NCBI RefSeq assembly: GCF_001729245.1
Contig: NZ_CP015217.1
Coordinates: forward strand, 2,661,001-2,725,000
DNA: 64,000 nucleotides
Direction of reading: 5' to 3'
From: Leptospira tipperaryensis
Lineage (GTDB): Bacteria; Spirochaetota; Leptospiria; Leptospirales; Leptospiraceae
The number at the start of each line of letters is the position of its first letter. The first letter of the stretch is position 1. Below, in pieces: positions 24,771 to 40,699 of this stretch. The notes beneath the pieces were generated by a model. It saw only the letters and a list, made by a program, of their open reading frames with translations, was not told the origin of the DNA and made no database searches. Made by a program: the position numbers and the translations under genes.

Positions 24771-26156
24771 CTAACGTCGCTCTTTTAGATTCTCGATCAT
24801 GGTCTTCGTGTCCAGATAGTCTGTATTCTTATACAAAAGATTTCCTTCCCCATCCAAGATCACAAAGAATGGAAGACCGATTTTTAATTCTTCAAAACGA
24901 GGATCTCTCGCATAGGTTTCAAAAATCGGATCGTTGTCTTTTATTTTCAAAAGGACCGCGCCTTGCAAAGCCTCGTTCAAAGAAGAATCCGAAAGCGTCA
25001 ATTCTTCAAATGCTTTACAGTTCGTACACCAGTCCGCGTAGAAATCGATAAATACTTTTTTGCCGGAGTCCTTTCCTACTTCATAGGCTTTTTCGGGAAG
25101 TCGAAACCAGGTCAGATTTCCTTTTGTTTCGGTTTTGGGAACTCCGGAAGCGAGACCTCCGCCAAGCCCGCCGGAAAGAAGAATCACGAGCCCCGTCGCC
25201 GACAAAACGACCCCGCCTAAGAAAAGGGCCTTTTTCATTCTCTTGTATTTGTCCCAGTCTTCGGGAAGAAAAAAGTAAAGACATACGAGAAGAATCAAAA
25301 CACCGAGAGCCGCGATTGGAATCGAGCGATCCACGACTCCCCAACCGGAAAGCGCCTTTTGAAAGTAAGTATAAGAAAAATATAATACAAAAAGTCCAAG
25401 AACCCATTGGATCCAACGCATCCATTTCCCTGACTTCGGAAGGCTGAGACCAAAAACTCCGATCATCAAAAACGGAAAACCCAATCCAACTCCAAACAAG
25501 AACATCTTAAAGGAAGCAAGAAGAATGGAACCGATCGTTATCGCACCGGATCCCGCCGTGATCTGCAAAAGAATGGCGACTACAACAGGGCCTACGCAGG
25601 GAGAAGAAAGAAGCCCCGCTACCATTCCAAGAAGGAAGGTTCCCTTACAACCCTGTCCGGTATTGACTTCTTTGGATTGAAAGAAAGGAAGATGAATGAG
25701 ATCTAAGGAAGCGAGCGCTAAAAGAAAAATGAGGACGGCGAGTGCGAGGTTCGTGAAAGGATAACGGAGGATAACGTTGAAGGCTCCTCCGGAGAATCCT
25801 GCGATCAGTCCGAAACACCAATAGACCGCGACGAGCCCTAAATAATAAACCGCGGGATGAAGAATTTTCGGAGACCCTTCCCCCCTTGCCCTCACGATTC
25901 CCACTGTGATCGGATAGAGTGGATAGACACATGGCAAGAGACTCGCCAAGACCCCGCCCGCAATTAGGACGAAACCTGTAGTCCATTCAAAACCTCCCCC
26001 GGAGGCGCCCGCAGAAACGGACTTTTGAATTTCCTCAAACCAGGAGACTGACAGATCTTCAGCGGAAAGGGAAAGAGTGATGAGAAAAAAAGACAGAAAG
26101 CCCAGGACCAAAAATCTGCTCTTCGAATTTTTATGTGGCTGGGTTCTTAATAGCAC
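24771..26156 (-). CDS. dsbD: thiol:disulfide interchange protein DsbD, short form
   Basis: 461 residues: a signal/helix region, a short periplasmic stretch, an eight-helix CcdA-like membrane domain, and a C-terminal thioredoxin domain. Electron-relay cysteines lie in the helices at [11 protein letters not shown] and SSPCVGPVV, and the thioredoxin active site is DWCTNCK. The usual N-terminal immunoglobulin-like domain of DsbD is almost absent (about 50 residues remain), so this is closer to a CcdA-thioredoxin fusion. It carries reducing power from cytoplasmic thioredoxin to the periplasm. The start is a GTG at 26156 with no clear ribosome-binding site; a TTG 15 codons in is an alternative. Confidence 0.88.
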   Translation of the reverse strand: MLLRTQPHKNSKSRFLVLGFLSFFLITLSLSAEDLSVSWFEEIQKSVSAGASGGGFEWTTGFVLIAGGVLASLLPCVYPLYPITVGIVRARGEGSPKILHPAVYYLGLVAVYWCFGLIAGFSGGAFNVILRYPFTNLALAVLIFLLALASLDLIHLPFFQSKEVNTGQGCKGTFLLGMVAGLLSSPCVGPVVVAILLQITAGSGAITIGSILLASFKMFLFGVGLGFPFLMIGVFGLSLPKSGKWMRWIQWVLGLFVLYFSYTYFQKALSGWGVVDRSIPIAALGVLILLVCLYFFLPEDWDKYKRMKKALFLGGVVLSATGLVILLSGGLGGGLASGVPKTETKGNLTWFRLPEKAYEVGKDSGKKVFIDFYADWCTNCKAFEELTLSDSSLNEALQGAVLLKIKDNDPIFETYARDPRFEELKIGLPFFVILDGEGNLLYKNTDYLDTKTMIENLKERR

Positions 26157-26434
26157 GGATCAAACGACCAGAAAAAAACAAAACTTCATCCAAGAACAAT
26201 GCTTTTGCTAAAAAATCAGGGGTCAACTCGATTCCCTGCAAAGATGAGCTTGAACTCGTAGTTTAGACTCTAGGCTCTTCTAAAAGGATATTTTTTTTAA
26301 AATCCGGATTCTAAAAAGCTCCTCGAATTTTGAATTCAAACGGGAATTCCGTTGAGAATCACGGTTTGCCCTTCCGGCTTTTTAAGACATTCCCGGCTCA
26401 CCTAAAAGTAGAAATCTGCCGAAAATCAAGGGGA

Positions 26435-27163
26435 ATGAACGCCGGATTTTTTAGACTTCTCATTTGCATCCTTTTAGGAGTGGTAAGCAACTTCGGAACG
26501 AATCCGATTTCGGCTGAAGTCGATCTGGACTACAACTACGAATATGAGAAGAACGGACCTTATACAAAATTCTCGGACTGGGTTCCTTACAAGCTTCATA
26601 AGTGGGAACCGAAATTCTTAGAAGACTTCTATCAACTCTACGGTCTCAAACTTCACTACAAAGAAAACGATCTCAGAAGGGATATCTACTTTTTAAAGAT
26701 CGGACTCAAGAAACGTTTTCGACATCCGAAGAACGCCCTCTGCCCCGTGAAAGACGAAGATGAATATTATAAATATCGCAATTTACTTTTTATGCATATC
26801 AATCTCCAGATCATGAGATCTTATATGAGAATCGCATCCCAATTTGATAAGCGACATCTTTACTTTTACAATTTGGACTTTGCATACGATCTCAATCGAT
26901 CCTTCGAAGTCGCTGACGGTTTTTATAAGGAAGCGATTCCTTATTGGAAGGAAGCGCAGAGATACGCGGACCGTTCTTCCGAGATCGACTCGGATCTGGA
27001 TTTAGGAACCTTGGAAACGGAAAGATACGAGATCATTACGGGGAAACTCGATTTCGGAAAAATCATCGAAGATCATCTTTCTCGTTTAGAAAAAAAAAGA
27101 AACACAGTCAAGGAATATCTCGTCCAACACCCCGACGCAAACAAACCTCTTCTTGAACAGTAA
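26435..27163 (+). CDS. secreted helical protein, possible flagellar-coiling sheath protein FcpB
   Basis: 242 residues from the ATG at 26435, preceded by AAGGGG; a longer frame without a signal peptide starts at 26330. A signal peptide ends near ISA-EVDLDY, and there is no lipobox. The mature part is rich in Tyr, Lys, Glu and Asp and probably nearly all helical (YNYEYEKNGPYTKFSDW, LGTLETERYEIIT). From memory this resembles the Leptospira flagellar-sheath protein FcpB, which coats the filament with FcpA to give the coiled shape. I could not verify this, so the name is tentative. Repeat copies begin 15 bp after its stop. Confidence 0.6.
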   Translation: MNAGFFRLLICILLGVVSNFGTNPISAEVDLDYNYEYEKNGPYTKFSDWVPYKLHKWEPKFLEDFYQLYGLKLHYKENDLRRDIYFLKIGLKKRFRHPKNALCPVKDEDEYYKYRNLLFMHINLQIMRSYMRIASQFDKRHLYFYNLDFAYDLNRSFEVADGFYKEAIPYWKEAQRYADRSSEIDSDLDLGTLETERYEIITGKLDFGKIIEDHLSRLEKKRNTVKEYLVQHPDANKPLLEQ

Positions 27164-27178
27164 AGCCGAAAAGAAATT

Positions 27179-27310
27179 GTGGAGTTCCTACAAGATCTGG
27201 TAGTGAAGAATCTACTTGCAAAAAGAAGAATATTCTGATATGGCAGATCGACGCGAGTTTTTCCCGCCACCCAAGTTCGGGATAACCTTACCCCCGAGCT
27301 GCCTGAATCT
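27179..27310 (+). repeat. palindromic interspersed repeat, degenerate copy
   Basis: Begins GTGGAGTTCCTAC 15 bp after the stop of the preceding gene, then CTTGCAAAAAG, CTGATATGG and CCCGCCACCCAAGTTCGGG. The 3' part is diverged. Confidence 0.65.
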
Positions 27311-27322
27311 TCAGAAAAATCT

Positions 27323-27533
27323 GTCGGAACTCCGACAACTCTTCCGTGAAAGTCGCGCGCCCCACCCAAATTTCGGGTGGCGGGAAAAACCACTGCGGAC
27401 TTTCCTCTATCACAAAATTCTAAATTTTGCAAGAATAAATCCCCGTGTAGGAACTTCACACAAACCCCTTTTCTCGGGACGATTCCCGTCGTCTCTCCTC
27501 TGAATCCCAAAAAAAATCTGTCGTAACTCCGAC
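27323..27533 (-). repeat. palindromic interspersed repeat, reverse copy plus terminal fragment
   Basis: GTCGGAACTCCGAC (27323-27336) and GTGTAGGAACTTCACAC (27445-27461) bound a reverse unit with GTGAAAGTCGCGCGCCCC, CCACCCAAATTTCGGGTGG and CTATCACAAAATTC. A further terminal motif GTCGTAACTCCGAC lies at 27520-27533. Confidence 0.8.
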
Positions 27534-27550
27534 ATGTCTTCCTTGAAAAT

Positions 27551-27583
27551 AAAAAAGCCCGGTTTTTAACGCCGGGCTTTTTT
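27551..27583. terminator. bidirectional intrinsic terminator between convergent genes
   Basis: AAAAAAGCCCGG, a loop of about nine bases, and CCGGGCTTTTTT form a strong GC stem with A and T runs on both sides, so it can end transcripts from both the FcpB-like gene (+) and glnA (-). Confidence 0.9.
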
Positions 27584-27634
27584 ATTTTCCTTAAACGAGA
27601 GGAGCGCTTCCCAAAGGGTCCACACTCTCCCAAA

Positions 27635-29383
<1,749 letters not shown>

Positions 29384-30670
29384 ATGAAACAGATTCAATT
29401 CCTGACCGAAGCGGCCCTAAAGAAAATGGTCGACAGAGAAACGATGGAAGTCTTATTCTCAAAAGATCAGAGCTCCGAAACCGCTCTGAAAGAATTCTAT
29501 CGCCAATTGAAACATTGGGCCGGGGAACAGAACGCAAATTATTGTATCGAATTTCCGGAAACAGCAATCGAACAATCGCCACTTCCCGATTTGTTACGCG
29601 ACACGGATCGTTCCATTCAAACCCTCGCTGAATTTTCCAATTCTCCCCATAAAAAAAATCCATCCGCGACGTTTCCGGCCTTTGTCTGGAAGAATTTGTT
29701 TTACTTTCCTTTTTCTTCCAAAGAAGAATCCGTTGCGTCCAAGATTTCTTTTCTGGAGGAAAAAATTCAGGCCGAACGATTCCGAAAGACAAAGGAGAAT
29801 TCCGAATCGCAGATCTTTCAGTTGGAGTTTTTGATTTCTTCAGAAACAAACGATTCTTTGGAAAGAATTTTAGAAGCGGAAATTCCCGAGAACTTCGTAG
29901 AAAGAATTTTAGAAAGGGGAAATCAAAAAATTCTGATCACACCCAAACTCGGCGCGGTTCAGAGTTTGTTTGCGATCTATCTTTTTAACGAATGTATTTC
30001 CGATCTTGAATTTACGTTTCAGAGTTTAAGAATCGATCTTTCTTGGATGAAAGAAATTCTTCCGATTTGGACCGAGCGTTCGGGAAACGTTCTCGCGGGA
30101 CTCGATTTTGAAAACGCTCCGGTTTATGAAGAATCGTCTCTGGAGATTACGGTTTCTCCTTGGCTCAGCGCGTCTTTCGTATTCTTAGTTTTAAATTCTT
30201 CGATCTTGGATGCTTGGGAAAAATGGGAATCCGGAAATTCCACGATTTCAAATTCGAATCCGATTACGAAGTTTACGAAAAGTGAATCCTGGAGAGATCT
30301 TACGGAACATCGTTTTGCGGCTCGTGTCGCGAGACATTTGGAAAACGACGAGAAGTTCTTTTTTGATCTTCTTCAGAAAGAATTCGAAGTTTCCAAAAAA
30401 ATCTTAGATTCTCACTTGGATGTTCGTAAAGAAGAATTGGAAGAGATCGAAATTCCGGAACTACTAGATCGTCTCAAGATCATCCAAGAATCTTCTCAGA
30501 ATATTTCCGCCGACGAATCGACAAAGGAAGTTTGGAAATCTCTTCAATCTGCGACGAGCGATTTGATTCTTCAGAAATGGAAGGAACGAAACTCGCTCTC
30601 GACGAAAAAAATTGACGAAATCGCAAGCGCTTCTTCCTGGAAATCTCTTATTGAAATCTGGAAATCCTGA
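29384..30670 (+). CDS. conserved protein of unknown function
   Basis: 428 residues without signal peptide or membrane helix. It is acidic and Glu/Ser/Leu-rich, probably helical, with a hydrophobic middle (ILITPKLGAVQSLFAIYLFNE, split here by family drift) and a helical C-terminal half with many Lys-Glu pairs. No domain recognised. It lies upstream of the tRNA-Met gene on the same strand. Leptospira genomes contain many such orphan conserved genes, but nothing here supports a role. Confidence 0.75.
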   Translation: MKQIQFLTEAALKKMVDRETMEVLFSKDQSSETALKEFYRQLKHWAGEQNANYCIEFPETAIEQSPLPDLLRDTDRSIQTLAEFSNSPHKKNPSATFPAFVWKNLFYFPFSSKEESVASKISFLEEKIQAERFRKTKENSESQIFQLEFLISSETNDSLERILEAEIPENFVERILERGNQKILITPKLGAVQSLFAIYLFNECISDLEFTFQSLRIDLSWMKEILPIWTERSGNVLAGLDFENAPVYEESSLEITVSPWLSASFVFLVLNSSILDAWEKWESGNSTISNSNPITKFTKSESWRDLTEHRFAARVARHLENDEKFFFDLLQKEFEVSKKILDSHLDVRKEELEEIEIPELLDRLKIIQESSQNISADESTKEVWKSLQSATSDLILQKWKERNSLSTKKIDEIASASSWKSLIEIWKS

Positions 30671-30683
30671 ATCTCAAGAAACC

Positions 30684-30713
30684 TTGACAGGCCGATTCCC
30701 TTCAAAAAAATAG
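30684..30713 (+). promoter_or_regulatory. putative promoter of the tRNA-Met gene
   Basis: A perfect -35 hexamer TTGACA at 30684-30689 is followed after 17-19 bp by an A/T-rich stretch AAAATAG that could be a weak -10. It lies just after the stop of the preceding gene and 58 bp before the tRNA. The -10 is not convincing by itself. Confidence 0.5.
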
Positions 30714-30741
30714 CACTGGAACCGACTTGTCGGGTCCAATA

Positions 30742-30822
<81 letters not shown>

Positions 30823-30840
30823 AGTTTCAAGGAGAAGACA

Positions 30841-31125
30841 TTGAAATATCTCTTTCTAATGATTCTTTCTTTCTTCCTTCTGGCTCAGTCTGTGCCAGCT
30901 CAGTCCCCGGTGTGTGCCGAAATCTGCGGATTTTATTCGGGATGTGTGGAGCAAAACGCTCCAAGAAAGTTAAGCGCGGACGAAAAAACAAAGGTGAAAG
31001 CCGGTTGTTTGAATTCCTGCAAAAAACATTCGCAAGCTGTTTCCGCTTGTTTCGAGAACCACAAAAATCAGTGCAAACCGTTTAATGAGTGTATCGTAAA
31101 CGCTTACAACGCGAACAAGAAATAG
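30841..31125 (+). CDS. small cysteine-rich secreted protein
   Basis: 94 residues starting at a TTG with AAGGAG eight bases upstream, only 20 bp after the tRNA. A signal peptide ends around VPAQS (about residue 21). The mature part has eight cysteines in the pattern CX3CX5C...CX3CX9CX7CX5C, which suggests four disulfides and export to the periplasm or outside. I do not know the family. A strong terminator follows the gene, so it may be read from the tRNA promoter. Confidence 0.75.
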   Translation: MKYLFLMILSFFLLAQSVPAQSPVCAEICGFYSGCVEQNAPRKLSADEKTKVKAGCLNSCKKHSQAVSACFENHKNQCKPFNECIVNAYNANKK

Positions 31126-31197
31126 ACTTTTTGAAAATCATTCTTCTCAAGATTTGGATGGAATGATTCCGATCAAATCTTCTTTAGTTAAAATGTA

Positions 31198-31227
31198 AAA
31201 GAGCGGGTTTACCCGCTCTTTTTTTAT
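31198..31227 (+). terminator. intrinsic terminator after the cysteine-rich gene
   Basis: AAAAGAGCGGGT and ACCCGCTC form a GC-rich stem with a tight loop, followed by TTTTTTTAT. It is oriented for transcripts from the small secreted protein gene. The rest of the gap to thiH (to 31469) holds no recognisable feature. Confidence 0.9.
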
Positions 31228-31469
31228 ACTCTCCTACTTTAAAACAAAATACCGAAACCTTCCTTTCAATAAGATGAAAAACGAAGATCGATCCTCTGTT
31301 TCGTTCTTTACTTCTATATAAATACTACCGAACACTTTTACAATCGGATGTTACTTAGGCTTGAAATACAATCGCGGGTAAATTCTAAATTTTGAATATT
31401 CTTTCTGCGATCCTCTCGGCTTCCTGAGAAAATCATCGGTTTCTTTGTAATCGATGGAATGGCTGATTT

Positions 31470-32588
31470 TTAGATCAGAAGAGCGCGGTCAAAGTCTTTG
31501 AAGATCGGATCCAGTCCCGCTTTTTTTAGAGAATCCACCAATTCCGACATAGGACGATCGTCCTCGATTTCAAATTGTTTGAGCGCGCCCGAGTTGGAAT
31601 AACCGCCCGGTTCCGTTTTGGATTCCACTGACATGCTCGTGATCCCAAGACCCGCGAGACGATCTCTGAGAGTTTTGGATTCTCTCGTGGAAAGAACGAG
31701 TCCTATGTCCGGAAACGAAATACGAAGTGCGAGAAGATAACGAACAAAATCACGGTCGTTCACGGGAATGATCTTTTGAAAGTCCCCGGCCGCAGGCCGC
31801 ATTCTCGGAAGAGAAATCTGAAAAGAGGTTCTCCAGTATTCTTTCATTAGATATTTCGCATGTTCCCCAAGTTTATACAATTCTCCCAGAGGATCCGAGA
31901 GCCCGAGTAATACCCCGAGTCCGATCTTTCGAAAGCCGGCCTTCCCTCCTCGGTCCGGAGCTTCCAAACGATAACCCATGTTTTTTTTGATTCCCCGGTA
32001 GTGATTTTCCGCGTAAACTTCTCTGTCATAGGTTTCTTGATAAACGATCAGACCTTCGACTCCGGATGCGATCACGGATCGATAGTCGTCCGTATCCAAA
32101 GGATAGATTTCGATCGAGAGAGAATCAAAGAATTCTTTTAAAATAGAAATTGCATGAAGAATATAGTCCAAGTTGGTTTTACTATAATCTTCTCCGGTTA
32201 GAATTACGAGATGACGGATTCCTTTTTTTTTGAGAACTTCCGCCTCTTTGTAAATTTCTTTTTCAGTTAGGGTTTTTCTCGGAATCTTATTTTCATAACT
32301 GAATCCGCAATAAAGACAAGAAGAACGGCATTCGTTGGAAAGATAGAGAGGCATAAAAAGTTGAATCGTATTTCCGAATCTTTCTCTTTTGATTTCTTTC
32401 GATAGAAAGGCCATGGGTTCGAGATACGAAGAAGCAAGAGGAGAAACAAGTGAGAGATAGTCTTGAAAGTCGAGGGGGATCCCGGAAGATGCGCAGTGAA
32501 GGGCTTTTTCTATGTCTTCTTTTTTTTTGGACCGGATGATTTCCGAACCGGTTGCAAACGGAGTCTTATCAAAAAGATCCGTGAACAT
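31470..32588 (-). CDS. thiH: 2-iminoacetate synthase (tyrosine lyase) of thiamine synthesis
   Basis: A 372-residue radical-SAM enzyme that cleaves tyrosine to give dehydroglycine for the thiazole ring of thiamine. The cluster motif is intact as [11 protein letters not shown] (CX3CX2C), and HLVILTGED with the C-terminal [14 protein letters not shown] segment are typical. Its start lies inside the 3' end of thiG (20-base overlap), with GAGGAAAG as ribosome-binding site, so the two are coupled. No thiS, thiF or thiC is in the window. Confidence 0.92.
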   Translation of the reverse strand: MFTDLFDKTPFATGSEIIRSKKKEDIEKALHCASSGIPLDFQDYLSLVSPLASSYLEPMAFLSKEIKRERFGNTIQLFMPLYLSNECRSSCLYCGFSYENKIPRKTLTEKEIYKEAEVLKKKGIRHLVILTGEDYSKTNLDYILHAISILKEFFDSLSIEIYPLDTDDYRSVIASGVEGLIVYQETYDREVYAENHYRGIKKNMGYRLEAPDRGGKAGFRKIGLGVLLGLSDPLGELYKLGEHAKYLMKEYWRTSFQISLPRMRPAAGDFQKIIPVNDRDFVRYLLALRISFPDIGLVLSTRESKTLRDRLAGLGITSMSVESKTEPGGYSNSGALKQFEIEDDRPMSELVDSLKKAGLDPIFKDFDRALLI

Positions 32589-33396
32589 TTCTTTCCTCTT
32601 CGTCTAAAAAACCGGTGAGCGGACTCGATGCGGATGCTTCCCATTTGAATTTCGCTCCGCTTCCGCCGTAGAGACGAGCCAACCTTCCCGCCGTTGTCGC
32701 GAGTTGAAAAGCTCTCGCGACCGCCACTGGATCTTTTGCGATTGCGATCGCGGTGTTTACAAGAACCGCGTCCGCTCCAAGCTCCATCGCTTCCGCGGCG
32801 TGGGATGGAAGCCCAAGGCCCGCGTCCACCACGACCGGAATCTTGGATTGAGAGATGATGATTTCGAGATTGGTTCTTGTGGTGATTCCCAAATTGGATC
32901 CAATCGGGGAACCCAAGGGCATCACCGTCACACAACCGGCTTCTTCCAGATGTTTACAGAGAATCGGATCCGCGTTGATGTAAGGAAGCACCTTAAAACC
33001 TTCTTGGACAAGAATCTTTGCGGCCTTGAGGGTTTCTATCGGATCGGGTAGCAGATAGACCGGATCGGGCGTTACTTCCAGTTTTACCCAATCTCCCGCT
33101 CCCAATTCTCTCGCGAGAATGGCAAGACGCACAGCCTCTTCCGCGTTGCGAGCTCCGCTCGTATTTGCGAGAAGAAGAATTTTGTTTCGATCGATATGAG
33201 AAAGAATATCGTCTTCGGGAGATTCTAAATCAACTCTTCGAAGCGCGACCGTGACTACTTCCGTTTCAGATGCTTCAATGGCCCTTTGCATGATATGCCC
33301 GGAAGAAAATTTTCCGGTTCCGAGAAAGAGTCTGGAGTGAAAAGTCTTTCCGGCGATTACGAGAGAATCCGGACTTTCTTTGGGGGAAGTTGACAT
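32569..33396 (-). CDS. thiG: thiazole synthase
   Basis: A 275-residue TIM-barrel enzyme joining DXP, dehydroglycine and ThiS-thiocarboxylate to make the thiazole phosphate of thiamine. Family segments are [42 protein letters not shown] and MPLGSPIGS. It lies directly upstream of thiH. The usual partner thiS is not adjacent; the 5' region shows no clear TPP riboswitch. Confidence 0.93.
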   Translation of the reverse strand: MSTSPKESPDSLVIAGKTFHSRLFLGTGKFSSGHIMQRAIEASETEVVTVALRRVDLESPEDDILSHIDRNKILLLANTSGARNAEEAVRLAILARELGAGDWVKLEVTPDPVYLLPDPIETLKAAKILVQEGFKVLPYINADPILCKHLEEAGCVTVMPLGSPIGSNLGITTRTNLEIIISQSKIPVVVDAGLGLPSHAAEAMELGADAVLVNTAIAIAKDPVAVARAFQLATTAGRLARLYGGSGAKFKWEASASSPLTGFLDEEERNVHGSF

Positions 33397-33953
33397 TCTT
33401 CTGTAGAGATCCTCCGAGGCGGCTCGCTCGTCAAGAAGGCTTCAAAAATTACAGCCTTCCTTTTTACAATTTTGGCTTAGAATGGGAGCGATATTTTCTT
33501 CGTATAAAAACGGACATAGGGAATTTCGCTTATCATTTTCGATTCTAACCTCGACTCAATTCCAAAGTCGTCTCCGATTCTCCATTCCAAACAAAAGAAT
33601 TCGATCCAAGTAGAAGTCCCTTTTTAAAATGCGATCGTTTGAAAATGACTCAATTGACTCAACCTTTCGTCCGGGATAACGTTTTGAATTTTTTCTTCGA
33701 ATAAAAAACCATGCTTTTGAATCTCGGAAGCCCGGAAATCTACTTAGGTAATTCTTATATTCAAAATGAGAAGAGCGGGAAAAAACCTTCAATGACATAC
33801 ATTCAATAAATTTGATATATTCCTTTATATCTATTTTTATTAATAAAAACTAATTATTTACAATTTTTTCTAAGTCCATTGATGCAAAGGTGAAACCTTC
33901 CAAAGCTAAACGTTCATTCGATTTTTCTACAATACTTACACGAGCCAAAGAAT
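33397..33953. other. 557-bp intergenic region upstream of thiG and the regulator gene
   Basis: Contains an imperfect hairpin GAAGGCT/AGCCTTC at 33435-33459 followed by a T run on the + strand. The last 150 bp before the regulator gene are strikingly A+T rich, with long TTTTTATTAATAAAAAC-like runs near 33830-33870. A minus-strand open frame at 33556-33798 has no ribosome-binding site or recognisable sequence and I do not call it a gene. Confidence 0.45.
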
Positions 33954-34859
33954 ATGCATGCAGTTCCGATTCAGAGAAAAAAGAAAGTTATGATCGTGGA
34001 AGACAGCCTACTCGATCTACAAGTGATCCAACATCACTTAGAGAAGGATTACGAAACGATTTTAGTGCAGGATCCGAACCTGGCGATCCAATTGGCGAGA
34101 ACAAATCAACCCGATTTGATTCTTATGGATATCGTCATGCCGAAAATCGGCGGTGTGGAAGTCTGTCGTAAACTAAAGAACAATCCTCAATCAAATCAAA
34201 TCAAATCAAATCAAATCAAATCCTCTCGATTGGAAATCAGTCGAAGACTGGCGATCGCCTCCGAATACAAAGACAATGATACTCGGGACCATATTCTAAG
34301 AATGAGTAAATACAGCCAAGTATTAGAAAAACATTATGAATTTTCTTCGGAAGAGATCGAAGAAATCTACAACACGTCGGCAATGTACGACGTCGGTAAA
34401 ATCGGAATCCCGGATGCGATTCTTAGAAAGAACGGTCGATTGACTTCGGAAGAATTCGAGATCATCAAAACGCATCCGCTCATCGGGGCTAATATTATAG
34501 GGGAACACGAAACAGGTCTTCTCAAAGTTGCGAGAGAAATTTGTATCGGACATCACGAAAAATGGGACGGCTCCGGCTATCCCTACGGACTCAAAGGAGA
34601 AGAGATCAGCGTATCAGCAAGAATCGCATCGGTCGCAGACGTCTTTGACGCTTTGACAAACAACCGCCCCTACAAAAGCGGATGGCCGATCGGACAGGCG
34701 GTGAAATACATACGATCACAGGCGGGAACCTCTTTCGATCCGGCGATCGTAAAAATCTTCGGCGAAAAGATGGTCGATCTCTTGAAAGCGAAAGTTGAAT
34801 TTACGGCTCACACTCAGATGAACGGCGAGGAAACACGAAGCGAAGAAAGTATCGCATAA
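33954..34859 (+). CDS. truncated receiver domain fused to an HD-GYP domain with altered HD motif
   Basis: 301 residues. The N-terminus is a response-regulator receiver with its acidic pair (ED, 16-17) and phosphoacceptor Asp59 in LILMDIVMPKIGG, but it breaks off after about 80 residues. It lacks the later beta strands with the conserved Thr and Lys, and a peptide from a (TCAAA)6 tract joins it to an HD-GYP domain (about 92-280). HD-GYP motifs are present (HILRMSKYS, KTHPLIGANI, GHHEKWDGSGYP, VADVFDALT), but the signature HD is YD (145-146). HD-GYP proteins hydrolyse c-di-GMP; activity and phospho-control are doubtful here. It may be a decaying or repurposed gene. Confidence 0.85.
   Translation: MHAVPIQRKKKVMIVEDSLLDLQVIQHHLEKDYETILVQDPNLAIQLARTNQPDLILMDIVMPKIGGVEVCRKLKNNPQSNQIKSNQIKSSRLEISRRLAIASEYKDNDTRDHILRMSKYSQVLEKHYEFSSEEIEEIYNTSAMYDVGKIGIPDAILRKNGRLTSEEFEIIKTHPLIGANIIGEHETGLLKVAREICIGHHEKWDGSGYPYGLKGEEISVSARIASVADVFDALTNNRPYKSGWPIGQAVKYIRSQAGTSFDPAIVKIFGEKMVDLLKAKVEFTAHTQMNGEETRSEESIA
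34191..34220 (+). repeat. pentanucleotide microsatellite (TCAAA)6
   Basis: Six perfect TCAAA units, flanked by partial units TCAA and TC, inside the regulator gene. It lies exactly at the junction where the receiver domain is cut short. Changes of unit number would shift the frame, as the unit length is not a multiple of three. Confidence 0.95.
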
Positions 34860-34959
34860 TCTCCCCTCTTTCAAAAAGGCATCTAAAAAAAAGGGTTTCA
34901 AAAGGGATTTTTTTTCTAAAACAGACGACGTCCGATTCTTTCCCGGAACCGGAAAGAAT

Positions 34960-35484
34960 ATGGGACAAATCTTTTTAAACACGAATCGAGAAATTAAATC
35001 TACTTTAGTTTTATCCAGGATGAACGTGGAGACGATCCTAATTCCTGAAAAATATTTGAATCGTTTGAGCGAAAAAGAAAGAAAAGCGCTTCCGAAACGA
35101 ATCCTACCACTTTTGAGGAGATACCAAAAACTCATTCTTTCCCTGAAGAGAATCAATAGGAACGCGAGAAAGACTCTTTATCAGAGGGATCAAGGAAAAC
35201 TCATTCGAATCAATATGAGAATTGATACCGGAATTTGGGCTCTCCTCGGTGTCTTGGCAGCGGCGCACGGAGTCTCTCGCTGTTTTATGGTAAATTACCT
35301 CTTCTGGTTGGAGGATTCTGGAGGCGGAATTTACCTTGATAGAATTTTGAATGTGGGATGTCCCACCTTTCAAAATATCTACAGCTATATCTGGCACCTA
35401 AATCTACTAAAAAACGAGATTACAAAAAGGTTGGAATTCGAACCAAATCCTATTCACGTCCTATCACCGGAAGATTTTCCCTAA
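34960..35484 (+). CDS. DUF1564 family protein
   Basis: 174 residues. The segment TGIWALLGVLAAAHGVSRCFM, shown here only as TGIWALLGVLAAAHGVSR, followed by NYLFWLE and PTFQNIYSYIWHLNLL, is the core of DUF1564, a family found almost only in Leptospira and present in many paralogues. The function is unknown; a DNA-binding or regulatory role has been guessed from the helical Arg-rich N-terminal half, but there is no evidence here. It stands alone between the regulator gene and a long inverted repeat. Confidence 0.8.
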   Translation: MGQIFLNTNREIKSTLVLSRMNVETILIPEKYLNRLSEKERKALPKRILPLLRRYQKLILSLKRINRNARKTLYQRDQGKLIRINMRIDTGIWALLGVLAAAHGVSRCFMVNYLFWLEDSGGGIYLDRILNVGCPTFQNIYSYIWHLNLLKNEITKRLEFEPNPIHVLSPEDFP

Positions 35485-35514
35485 AAATTCAATCTTCGAT
35501 CGAATCTCAAAACA

Positions 35515-35559
35515 ATCTATGTTAAGAGAATTTAATATGCAAATTCTCTTAACATAGAT
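35515..35559. terminator. perfect 19-bp inverted repeat, possible bidirectional terminator
   Basis: Arms 35515-35533 and 35541-35559 are perfectly complementary (ATCTATGTTAAGAGAATTT on the left) with a seven-base loop. It lies between the stops of the convergent DUF1564 and smc genes, the position of a terminator, but no T run follows and the stem is A+T rich. A processing signal or remnant is also possible. Confidence 0.55.
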
Positions 35560-35632
35560 ATACTCTAAAGAATCTGCCTAGTTTTGCTTTTCTATGAACC
35601 CGCCGCGCTCTTTTTTCAAAACACCGATTCTA

Positions 35633-38407
<2,775 letters not shown>

Positions 38408-38434
38408 AGTTTTTGTGTTTTTCAATTCCGGATC

Positions 38435-38466
<32 letters not shown>

Positions 38467-38477
38467 CGGCAGGGAAT

Positions 38478-40336
<1,859 letters not shown>

Positions 40337-40446
40337 AGATAAAAGCCGCCGCACATACATTTCGAAGCCAGCCCCCATAGAGTTACGAATCTTGCCGCAA
40401 GTTAGAAAGCGATTTAGAAACAACAATGACTTTAATCATGCTTCCT

Positions 40447-40572
40447 GTAGGAACTCCGACAGGAATAAATCTTCTTGACAACATGCAATTTCTGTGATAG
40501 AGAAAAGTCTCCGGAAATTTTCCGCCTCCCACCCCTCCACCCAAAATTAGGGAGGGGATTTCGTTCAACGGG
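40447..40572 (+). repeat. palindromic interspersed repeat copy
   Basis: Starts GTAGGAACTCCGAC (40447-40460), then TGTGATAGAGAAAAG, CCGCCTCCCACCCC and CCACCCAAAATTAGGGAGGGG. The 3' end is diverged. It lies 110 bp after the stop of the Maf-type gene. Confidence 0.75.
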
Positions 40573-40699
40573 GGTCGTCGTTCTTACGACAAATCCTTTT
40601 CAAGAATCAGTACACATGCGGGAAAGTCACGATCATCGGTCGGAGAGAAGAGCGAAGAGCGAAGCGATGAACCTGAAACTCACCCTGGATCGGCTTTCA

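Noticed and set aside
33397..33480. TPP riboswitch in front of thiG
   Set aside because: None of the conserved CUGAGA or ACCUGA elements are found in the 5' region; only a simple hairpin is present.
33556..33798. 80-codon minus-strand frame
   Set aside because: No start signal, Arg/Lys/Ser-rich random-looking product in an A+T-rich gap.
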